Shown here: piece after piece, positions 1 through 6,708 of the stretch | Layout of the letters: every line of letters starts with the position of its first letter | Numbering within the stretch: position 1 is the stretch's first letter | Assembly: GCA_050288425.1 (NCBI GenBank) | Contig: JBNKDU010000196.1 | Span: 1 to 32,562, forward strand | Direction of reading: 5' to 3' | Length of the DNA: 32,562 nucleotides | DNA from: JARRKU01 sp050288425 | GTDB lineage: Bacteria > Desulfobacterota > Desulfobacteria > Desulfobacterales > Desulfosarcinaceae | Translations under genes and position numbers: made by a program | The notes under the pieces: model-generated | Told to the model about the DNA's origin: nothing | Database searches by the model: none | What the model saw: only the letters and a program-made list of their open reading frames with translations

Positions 1-1
1 G

Positions 2-238
2 CACCATATCCGCTATGACGGGTCGGGGTATCCCCGGTTGGGGGAAGCATGGCGGCCCAACATCGTCAGCCAGATGGTTGCCCTGGCGGACTTTTTCGAT
101 GCCATGCGCAGCCGTCGAGTCTACAAAAATCCCAAGCCGGATGAATTGATCATCCGGATCATGCGCGAAGAGAGCGGCAAGACCTTCCACCCCCGGTTGG
201 TGGAAAATTTCCTGCGCCTGCTGGAAACCAGCCCTTGA
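2..238 (+). CDS. HD-GYP/HD-domain phosphohydrolase, C-terminal part only
   Basis: The reading frame is already open at the left edge and stops at 236-238, so only the last 78 residues are present. The fragment begins with HHIRYDGSGYP, which matches the HH-x-x-YDGSGYP signature of HD-GYP domains, and continues with an ALADFFDAM stretch like the usual VADVFDAM helix. HD-GYP proteins usually hydrolyse cyclic di-GMP and are often fused to receiver or sensor domains, which would lie left of the window. Two departures from the textbook motif are visible: the Glu usual after HH is Ile, and the loop after GYP is short. Whether it is an active phosphodiesterase cannot be told from this piece. The downstream fumarase gene has its own candidate promoter and is probably a separate unit. 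Confidence 0.8.
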   Translation, partial: HHIRYDGSGYPRLGEAWRPNIVSQMVALADFFDAMRSRRVYKNPKPDELIIRIMREESGKTFHPRLVENFLRLLETSP

Positions 239-394
239 GCCGAGGGGCTGCGGGCCGATGCAGGGACAACGACCCGTAACCGATTCGCCGCGACGTCGAA
301 ACCGAGGGCAAAACGACATTGCGCCGAGGCGTTCAACGGAGCGCGAACACCAAACGGGCATCAGGATGGCGTTTCCGGATAAATACCAATTCAC

Positions 395-423
395 TTGACT
401 TGGCATGCGCCACCATTTATGTT
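395..423 (+). promoter_or_regulatory. candidate sigma-70 promoter for fumarase
   Basis: TTGACT at 395-400 and TATGTT at 418-423 are separated by 17 bp, matching 5/6 and 4/6 of the consensus boxes. The start codon at 522 lies about 90 bp downstream. The rest of 239-521 shows no gene. Supported by pattern only. Confidence 0.45.
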
Positions 424-521
424 CGCCCCTTTTTTCTTGGGGCACCCGGCGTGACGGGAAAGACGCGTCGGGCATCGAATCCGCGGACTTTGAAGGCCTA
501 AGCGGAAAGGAGAAGGGAAAA

Positions 522-2129
522 ATGAACGAATTCAGTCACCAGCCGATGTTTCGACTGGCAGCCGATGACACGCCGTATCGAAAACTGACCGATCAATTCG
601 TATCCGTCGTCCGCCTGGATGGCCGGGAGATCCTCGAAGTCGATCCCCAGGGCCTGACCCTGCTGGCCGAGACGGCCTTCCGGGAGGTTTCCCATCTCTA
701 CCGTCCCGAACACCTGGAATCCCTGGCCGCCATGGTGGCCGATCCGGAGAGTTCGGACAATGACCGCTTCGTGGCCATGGAGATGCTGAAGAACGCGGTG
801 ATCGCCGCGGAGATGGAATTTCCCATGTGCCAGGACACCGGCACGGCGATCATCATGGGCAAGAAAGGCCAGCAGGTCTGGACCGGGGGCGATGACGAGG
901 AGGCCCTCGCGCGCGGGGTCTTCAACGCCTACACCCGGAACAATCTGCGCTATTCCCAGAATGCGCCCCTGACCATGTACGAAGAAAAAAACACCGCCTG
1001 CAACCTTCCGGCCCAGATCGACCTGTATGCCACCCCGGGCGACAATTACACCTTCCTGATGTTGGCCAAGGGAGGCGGTTCGGCCAACAAGACCTACCTC
1101 TATCAGGAGACCAAGGCCGTGCTCAGTCCCGGGACACTGGTGGAATTCCTGGTCACCAAGATGAAGAGCCTGGGCACCGCGGCCTGTCCGCCTTACCACC
1201 TGGCCGTCTGCGTGGGCGGGACGTCGGCGGAGGCGAACCTGAAGACGGTGAAGCTGGCATCGGCCAAATACCTGGACCATCTGCCCGGCCGGGGGGAGGA
1301 AGGCTGTTATGGTTTCCGGGACCGCGAGCTGGAAGCGGAGCTGCTGCGACGGGCCCGGGCCCTGGGCATCGGCGCCCAGTTCGGCGGCAAGCACTTCTGC
1401 CATGACGTACGGGTGATCCGCTTGCCCCGCCATGGCGCCTCCTGCCCCGTGGGTATCGGCGTGAGCTGCAGCGCGGACCGGAACATCAAGGCCAAGATCA
1501 CCCGGGAAGGAATCTTCCTCGAACAATTGGAGACCAATCCGGCCCGATATCTACCGGCGGCGGTTGCCCGGCAGGAAGAGGCCGTCGCCATCGATCTCAA
1601 CCAGCCCATGGACGAAATCCGCGCCATCCTGACCCGCTATCCGGTGGCCACGCGCCTATCGCTCAACGGGGATATCATCGTCGGACGCGACATCGCCCAC
1701 GCCAAGCTCAAAGAACGGCTCGACCGCGGAGAAGGCCTGCCCCAATATCTGAAGGATCACATCATTTATTATGCCGGCCCGGCCAAGACGCCGGCCGGAT
1801 ATGCCTCGGGTTCCTTCGGCCCCACAACCGCGGGCCGTATGGATCCTTACGTACCGCTGTTCCAGGCCCAGGGCGCATCGATGGTCATGCTGGCCAAGGG
1901 CAACCGTTCGGGGGTCGTGACCGAGGCGTGCCGGAAATACGGCGGGTTTTACCTCGGTTCCATCGGCGGACCGGCCGCCCGCCTGGCCAAGGAGTGCATC
2001 ACCCATAAAGAATTGCTCGAATACCCGGAACTGGGCATGGAGGCGATCTATAAAATAACGGTCAAGGACTTTCCCGCCATCATCCTCGTAGATGACAAGG
2101 GAAACGATTTTTTCAAGAATTTACTCTAA
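522..2129 (+). CDS. class I fumarate hydratase (Fe-S, single chain)
   Basis: Catalyses the reversible hydration of fumarate to malate using an oxygen-sensitive [4Fe-4S] cluster in the cytoplasm. The 535-residue protein has the FumA/FumB layout: an alpha part (about 1-330) joined to a beta part (about 345-535), which other organisms encode as two genes. The three expected cluster cysteines are C103 (MCQDTGTA), C222 (TAACPPYH) and C316 (SCSADRN), all offset by two from the C105/C224/C318 of E. coli FumA. The ATG at 522 is chosen because a purine-rich GGAAAGGAG stretch precedes it; an upstream in-frame start at 405 lacks a ribosome site and adds residues foreign to the family. The next gene starts 24 bp after the stop, so the two are probably co-transcribed. 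In sulfate reducers it can serve propionate/succinate oxidation or an oxidative TCA cycle. Confidence 0.95.
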   Translation: MNEFSHQPMFRLAADDTPYRKLTDQFVSVVRLDGREILEVDPQGLTLLAETAFREVSHLYRPEHLESLAAMVADPESSDNDRFVAMEMLKNAVIAAEMEFPMCQDTGTAIIMGKKGQQVWTGGDDEEALARGVFNAYTRNNLRYSQNAPLTMYEEKNTACNLPAQIDLYATPGDNYTFLMLAKGGGSANKTYLYQETKAVLSPGTLVEFLVTKMKSLGTAACPPYHLAVCVGGTSAEANLKTVKLASAKYLDHLPGRGEEGCYGFRDRELEAELLRRARALGIGAQFGGKHFCHDVRVIRLPRHGASCPVGIGVSCSADRNIKAKITREGIFLEQLETNPARYLPAAVARQEEAVAIDLNQPMDEIRAILTRYPVATRLSLNGDIIVGRDIAHAKLKERLDRGEGLPQYLKDHIIYYAGPAKTPAGYASGSFGPTTAGRMDPYVPLFQAQGASMVMLAKGNRSGVVTEACRKYGGFYLGSIGGPAARLAKECITHKELLEYPELGMEAIYKITVKDFPAIILVDDKGNDFFKNLL

Positions 2130-2153
2130 ATGCATGATTAAAGGTATTTGCCG

Positions 2154-4313
2154 ATGAAAGATTTGGATGCGATCTTCGCGCCCCGTTCCGTAGCCGTAAT
2201 GGGGGCTTCCACCACCCCCGGCAAGGTGGGGCATGACATATTCGTCAACATTTTGCGGGGCGGCTACCAGGGGACATTGTACCCCGTGAATCCCACGGCC
2301 AATTCCGTGGCCAGTGTGCGGGCCTATGCCACCATCGCGGACCTGCCCGAATCCCCCGATCTGGCCATGATCATCCTGCCGCCGAAACTGGCCCTCCAGG
2401 CGGTGAAGGAAGCCATCGCCAAGGAGGTCAAGGGCATCATCATCGTCTCGGCCGGCTTCAAGGAGATCGGCGGTCAGGGGCTGGAGATCGAGAACCAGAT
2501 CGTGGCCCTCTGCCGCGACGCCAAGGTCCGCCTGGTGGGCCCCAACTGCCTGGGCGTCATCAACCCCCTGGCCAATGTCTGCCTGAACGCCAGTTTTTCC
2601 GCCCGCATGCCCAAGGCCGGCAACGTCTCCTTCATCTCCCAGAGCGGCGCCCTGTGCACGGCGGTACTCGATTTCGCGGCGGACCGCAATTTCGGATTTT
2701 CCAAGTTCATCTCCATCGGCAACAAGGCCGACGTGGACGAGGTCGATCTGCTGCACTATTTCCACGATGATCCCGATACCGAGGTCATCATGATCTACGT
2801 GGAAGAGTTGCAGCGGGGGCGTAAATTCATCGAAGCCGCCAAGGAGATCACGGGCGGGGACCGGCCCAAACCCATCCTGGTCATCAAGTCGGGCCGTACC
2901 ACGGCGGGAGCGGCCGCCGCCGCGTCCCACACCGGATCGCTGGCCGGGTCCGAAGCCGTCTACGATGCCATCTTCGATCAGTCGGGCATCATCCGCGTGG
3001 ACCGCATCGACGAGCTCTTCGATTACGCCATCGCGTTTGCCTATAAAAACGAGAACGCCCTGGGAAAATTGCGTCGCAAGGTGCCGCTGGGCAAACGGGT
3101 GGCCATCGTCACCAACGCCGGCGGTCCGGGCATCGTGGCCACCGACATGACCGTGGTGTCGGGGCTCGAACTGGCCGTCTTCAGCGAAGCCACGGTGGAA
3201 TCCCTCAAGAGCCACCTGCCGGTGACCGCCAATGTGCACAACCCCGTGGACGTGATCGGCGATGCGGCCCAGGACCGCTATGAGAACGCCCTGGCCGCCG
3301 TGATCCGCGACGAAGACGTGGACGGCGCCCTGGTCATCCTGACCCCCCAGTCCATGACCAATGCCATCGGCACCGCCGAGGCCGTCGTGCGCATCGCGCG
3401 GCGGTCGCACAAGCCCATCCTCTGCTGTTTCATGGGACTGATCGACGTCTCCGCGGGAGTCAAATACCTGCAGGAGAACGGCGTACCGGTCTACCGGTTC
3501 CCGGAGAACGCCGCCAAGGCCTTCGGTGCCCTCTACCGTTATTCCCGCTGGCTCAACCGCCAGGAGATGGCCCCCTTTGCGATGCAACAGGACCGTAAGT
3601 GCGGCCGGGAGATCATCGAATCGAGCCTGGCGGCGGGCAGGAACTACCTCAACGAATTGGACGGCAACCGGTTGCTGGCCTGTTACGGATTCAACGTGCT
3701 GCCCACCCGGCTGGCCAAGGACGCCGCAGAAGCCGTCCGACTGGCCGACGACATGGGTTATCCCGTGGTCATGAAGATCGTCTCCGACCAGATCATCCAC
3801 AAATCGGATGCCGGCGGTGTCCGTATCGATCTTGCCGATGCTTCTTCCGTGAAGGAGGCCTTCGAAACCATCGTCGCCAATGCCAGGGCATATCGCCAGG
3901 ATGCCGAAATCCAGGGCGTATTGGTCCAGAAAATGGCACCCAAAGGGACCGAGGTGATCCTGGGCGCCAATCGCTATCCCAAATTCGGTCATCTGCTGAT
4001 GTTCGGCTCCGGTGGGGTGCTGGTGGAGGTATTCAAGGATGTCACCTTCCGGCTGGCGCCCATCAACCGCAACAGCGCGCGTCTGATGGTCCGGGGAACC
4101 CGGGGATTCGCCCTGCTCGACGGTTTCCGCGGCGGCTCCAAGGCAGATGTGGAGACCATCGAACGGCTGCTGGTATGCCTGTCCGATCTAGTGGTTGACA
4201 ACCCGGAAATAAAAGAGTTGGATATAAATCCATTGCTGGTGCATTCCGAAAGGCAGGGCGCTACCGTTGCCGATTGCCGCTTCATTCTCGAACCGGAAGC
4301 GGACGCGGACTGA
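2154..4313 (+). CDS. ADP-forming acyl-CoA (acetyl-CoA) synthetase, fused alpha-beta
   Basis: Converts acyl-CoA + ADP + Pi to the acid + ATP + CoA, conserving the thioester energy in one enzyme instead of Pta-AckA. The 719-residue chain carries a CoA-binding Rossmann domain (about 5-135, with SVAVMGAS near the start), a succinyl-CoA-ligase-like domain (about 145-300) and a C-terminal ATP-grasp domain (about 485-715). The phospho-carrier histidine is recognisable as H259 in ASHTGSLAGS. The order alpha then beta in one chain is that of bacterial and some archaeal ACD enzymes. No GNAT domain is attached, so it is not a Pat/YfiQ-type lysine acetyltransferase. ATG 2154 has AAGG ten bases upstream; a TTG two codons earlier is possible. 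The preferred acyl group (acetyl, branched-chain or aryl) cannot be read from sequence. Confidence 0.93.
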   Translation: MKDLDAIFAPRSVAVMGASTTPGKVGHDIFVNILRGGYQGTLYPVNPTANSVASVRAYATIADLPESPDLAMIILPPKLALQAVKEAIAKEVKGIIIVSAGFKEIGGQGLEIENQIVALCRDAKVRLVGPNCLGVINPLANVCLNASFSARMPKAGNVSFISQSGALCTAVLDFAADRNFGFSKFISIGNKADVDEVDLLHYFHDDPDTEVIMIYVEELQRGRKFIEAAKEITGGDRPKPILVIKSGRTTAGAAAAASHTGSLAGSEAVYDAIFDQSGIIRVDRIDELFDYAIAFAYKNENALGKLRRKVPLGKRVAIVTNAGGPGIVATDMTVVSGLELAVFSEATVESLKSHLPVTANVHNPVDVIGDAAQDRYENALAAVIRDEDVDGALVILTPQSMTNAIGTAEAVVRIARRSHKPILCCFMGLIDVSAGVKYLQENGVPVYRFPENAAKAFGALYRYSRWLNRQEMAPFAMQQDRKCGREIIESSLAAGRNYLNELDGNRLLACYGFNVLPTRLAKDAAEAVRLADDMGYPVVMKIVSDQIIHKSDAGGVRIDLADASSVKEAFETIVANARAYRQDAEIQGVLVQKMAPKGTEVILGANRYPKFGHLLMFGSGGVLVEVFKDVTFRLAPINRNSARLMVRGTRGFALLDGFRGGSKADVETIERLLVCLSDLVVDNPEIKELDINPLLVHSERQGATVADCRFILEPEADAD

Positions 4314-4335
4314 CGCAGCAACGCCGAAAGCGATC

Positions 4336-4362
4336 ACAGCCGTACGCCGCGGGCGCGGCTGT
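4336..4362. repeat. stem-loop 1 after the acyl-CoA synthetase gene
   Basis: ACAGCCG (4336-4342) pairs with CGGCTGT (4356-4362), and inside it CGCC (4345-4348) pairs with GGCG (4352-4355), leaving a TA bulge and a GCG loop. It starts 23 bp after the synthetase stop. There is no following T-run, so it may act as an RNA 3-prime end stabiliser or a factor-dependent stop rather than an intrinsic terminator. Confidence 0.6.
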
Positions 4363-4372
4363 CACCGATGTT

Positions 4373-4443
4373 CCAGTGGACCCGCATTATTGTTGATCAA
4401 TAATACCCTCCTACCCTGCAAGGTTGCCCGCAAGGTCCACTGG
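4373..4443. repeat. stem-loop 2: perfect 10-bp inverted repeat enclosing an AT-rich palindrome
   Basis: CCAGTGGACC (4373-4382) is exactly complementary in reverse to GGTCCACTGG (4434-4443). Between them ATTATTG (4386-4392) pairs with CAATAAT (4398-4404), centred on the palindrome TTGATCAA (4393-4400). The AT-rich core in GC-rich surroundings could be a protein-binding operator, or the whole could fold as a branched RNA. Confidence 0.6.
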
Positions 4444-4493
4444 TTCACCGCCGGTCGGCCGGCCCAGCCGGCCGGCCGGCGGCATCCTGAACC
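4442..4493. repeat. stem-loop 3: 16-bp GC stem on a 6-bp foot
   Basis: The arms 4448-4463 and 4467-4482 pair over 16 positions with a single T-G wobble and a three-base loop. Below them GGTTCA (4442-4447) pairs with TGAACC (4488-4493) across a five-base bulge. The stem is made almost entirely of GGCC and CCGG steps. It shares two bases with stem-loop 2, so the two either stack end to end or compete. Confidence 0.7.
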
Positions 4494-4615
4494 CAATCCG
4501 CCGACATGTACGCCTCCGGTGTTCGGCTGCAGGCACGGTACGGCAGGTGTCCAGCGAATCCACCGGTGGTGATGACGATAACAGCAACGAACCATGGAAT
4601 CGATGGAGAGTCGTG

Positions 4616-6547
4616 ATGGTTGAAACCCTCTACTGGGCCGACGGCTATATCGAGAAGCAGGCCACCGCCGAAAAGGCCATTCGCAGGATCAAGCCCGGCC
4701 AGCGTGTCTATATCGGATCGGCATGCGGTGAGCCCCAGGAACTGGTGCGCGCCCTGGCAAAAAACGCACGGCAGTTCACCGGCCTGGAAATCGTGCGCAT
4801 GATGAGCGAGGAATCCACCCCCCTGACCGCCATCGCCAATCAGACCCGGGAAGACAATATCAGCATGCGAAACCTTTACCTGGGCGCCACCAGCAGCGAG
4901 CATTTCAAAAATAAGCTGCGTTTCGTAACCCCCATGAACATGTCCGAAGTGCCCCGCCTGTTCAAGAGTCGCATGCTGCCCATCCACGTGGCCCTGATTC
5001 AGGTTTCGCCGCCGGACGATTTCGGCTGGATGAGCCTGGGGATATCCGTGGATTGCACGCTGGCGGCGGCCAGATCGGCCGATGTGGTCATCGCCCAGGT
5101 CAATTCCCAGATGCCGCGTGTGATGGGACAAAGCTTCGTGCATGTCAACGATGTGGACGTCATCGTCGAACACGACGAAGATCTGCTGACCATCCGCAGC
5201 GAACCGCCTTCGGAGGTGGCCATCCTGATCGGTAAACAGATCTCCCGCCTGATCGACGACGGCGCGACCCTGCAAGTCGGTCTCGATGCCGCCTCCCAGG
5301 CCACGGTCCAGGCCCTGGTGGACAAGAACGATCTGGGTTTTCACTCCCAGTACCTGACCCGAGACATCATGAATCTATACGCCCTCGGGGTGATCAACAA
5401 CCGGCGCAAGGGAGTGAACGACGGCAAGCTGGTGGCCTCGGCGGCCCTGGGCGACAGGAATCTGTATGAGTTTCTCCATGACAATCCGGCCATCGAGTTT
5501 CATCCGTCCGATTATGTCAACGACCCCTTCGTGATCTCCCAGCACTATCGCATGATCTCGCTGAATGTCGCCAAGGCCGTGGATCTCACCGGCCAGGTCA
5601 CGGCGGAAGCCAGCGCCAATACCATGTTTGCCGGGGTGAGCGGGATCATGGACTTCGTCAAGGGGGCCAGGCGCTCGGCCGGCGGCAAATCGATCCTGAT
5701 GCTGCCCTCCACCACGGCCGACGGCAAGCAGAGCAGGATTGTCCCCATGCTGGGCAGCGATGCCGTGGTGGTGCCCAGCGGCAGCGTGCAGTATGTCGCC
5801 ACGGAATACGGCGTGGTCAACCTGTTCGGCAAGAGCATCCAGGAACGGGTGATCGCCATGATCAGCATCGCCCATCCCGATTTTCGCGACGAATTGTTCC
5901 AGACCGCCAAGGAAAACGGCATGGTGGGCAGCGAACGCAATCTCGGCGAGGCGGCCCGCGCCGTGTATCCGGTCAACATCGAAGAGCAGGTCACCGTGGA
6001 CGGCCAGGTGGTCACCTTCCGCCCGGCCAAACCCGTGGACGAGCGACGGATCCGGGAGCATTATTACAGCCTGGACAAGAAAGACATCTTCCTGCGTTTT
6101 TTCCACGAAAAAACCAGCTTCAGCATGTCGGAGGTCGAAGGCAAATCCCAGATCGACTACATCAAGGATCTGACCATCATCGGCGTGGTGGGCGAATCCG
6201 GGTTCGACCGCGTGGTGGGCGTGGCCGAGTACCTGCTGTTCATGGACAACAACATGGCCGAGGTGGCGTTCACCGTGGCCAAGGACTTTCAGGGCAAGGG
6301 ATTGGGCAAGATATTCCTGCGCAAGCTGGCCGAAGCCGCCCGTGAGAACGGAATCTCCGGGTTGATCGCCTACACCGCGCCCCATAACCTGGCCATGATC
6401 AAATTGTTCAAATCGTTGCCCTACAAGATCAAGACCTCTTTCGACGGCGAAGCCCTGGCCCTGAGCTGCAAGTTCGATGAATTGAAGGAGAACCTGTCGG
6501 ATTTCCCTGCGCCGCCCCCGTTCCGGAAACCGGGCAGGACCTATTGA
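4616..6547 (+). CDS. acetyl-CoA hydrolase/transferase fused to a GNAT acetyltransferase
   Basis: A 643-residue two-part protein. Residues about 1-465 form a CoA-transferase of the acetyl-CoA hydrolase/4-hydroxybutyrate CoA-transferase family, seen in YVNDP (300-304), the LTGQVTAE stretch (324-331) and a late GVSGIMDFV segment. Residues about 468-620 form a GNAT domain with the acetyl-CoA loop QGKGLG (559-564). The family's catalytic Glu normally sits in a His-Thr-Glu triplet; here the aligned triplet is H243-S244-Q245, so the nucleophile may be missing. The first half could then be inactive, use another residue, or sense acyl-CoA for the acetyltransferase. ATG 4616 is chosen for a GGAG at seven bases' spacing; an adjacent GTG at 4613 is possible. 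It sits between an acyl-CoA synthetase gene and PFOR, both handling acetyl-CoA. Family assignment is strong; the reaction is uncertain. Confidence 0.88.
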   Translation: MVETLYWADGYIEKQATAEKAIRRIKPGQRVYIGSACGEPQELVRALAKNARQFTGLEIVRMMSEESTPLTAIANQTREDNISMRNLYLGATSSEHFKNKLRFVTPMNMSEVPRLFKSRMLPIHVALIQVSPPDDFGWMSLGISVDCTLAAARSADVVIAQVNSQMPRVMGQSFVHVNDVDVIVEHDEDLLTIRSEPPSEVAILIGKQISRLIDDGATLQVGLDAASQATVQALVDKNDLGFHSQYLTRDIMNLYALGVINNRRKGVNDGKLVASAALGDRNLYEFLHDNPAIEFHPSDYVNDPFVISQHYRMISLNVAKAVDLTGQVTAEASANTMFAGVSGIMDFVKGARRSAGGKSILMLPSTTADGKQSRIVPMLGSDAVVVPSGSVQYVATEYGVVNLFGKSIQERVIAMISIAHPDFRDELFQTAKENGMVGSERNLGEAARAVYPVNIEEQVTVDGQVVTFRPAKPVDERRIREHYYSLDKKDIFLRFFHEKTSFSMSEVEGKSQIDYIKDLTIIGVVGESGFDRVVGVAEYLLFMDNNMAEVAFTVAKDFQGKGLGKIFLRKLAEAARENGISGLIAYTAPHNLAMIKLFKSLPYKIKTSFDGEALALSCKFDELKENLSDFPAPPPFRKPGRTY

Positions 6548-6565
6548 ATTCAAGTGCTTTTCCAC

Positions 6566-6594
6566 TTGTCAATCCGAACTGAACATGGTTTAGT
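6566..6594 (+). promoter_or_regulatory. candidate promoter for nifJ/por
   Basis: TTGTCA (6566-6571) and TTTAGT (6589-6594) are 17 bp apart, matching 5/6 and 4/6 of the sigma-70 boxes. An imperfect dyad TGAAC-ATG-GTTTA (6580-6592) falls in the spacer and -10 box. Further down, TCGGTT (6652-6657) and AACCGA (6665-6670) could form a small leader hairpin. Confidence 0.4.
6570..6590 (+). repeat. 21-bp intergenic motif, copy 1
   Basis: The 21 bases here match 18 of 21 positions at 32531-32551, including an uninterrupted 13-base ACTGAACATGGTT. Copy 1 overlaps the candidate nifJ promoter. It may be a shared regulator site or a dispersed repeat. Confidence 0.45.
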
Positions 6595-6708
6595 GATCAA
6601 TTTAATTTTATATGCTCAGTCCGGGCGTCATGATTGAATCGGCAGCGTGTTTCGGTTGGCACAGAACCGACTCATGTGCTGAAATAATAACAAAGAAGGA
6701 GTAAGCGT

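Larger units (their letters stand above)
4314..4615. other. 302-bp gene-free spacer filled with nested hairpins
   Basis: No coding sequence is supported here. An in-frame extension of the downstream gene back to 4424 runs through the hairpins and has no family similarity. The spacer holds three stem-loops one after another (4336-4362, 4373-4443, 4442-4493), listed separately. The last 120 bp before the next ATG are unremarkable apart from a GGAG ribosome site at 4605-4608. Confidence 0.7.

Noticed and set aside
4424..4615. Upstream extension of the CoA-transferase/GNAT gene
   Set aside because: The extra 64 residues are low-complexity, run through a hairpin and lack a ribosome site; ATG 4616 has one.
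6656..6671. Possible sigma-54 promoter before nifJ (TTGGCAC at the right kind of position)
   Set aside because: At the required 10-base spacing the sequence is AC rather than GC, so the -12 element is missing.
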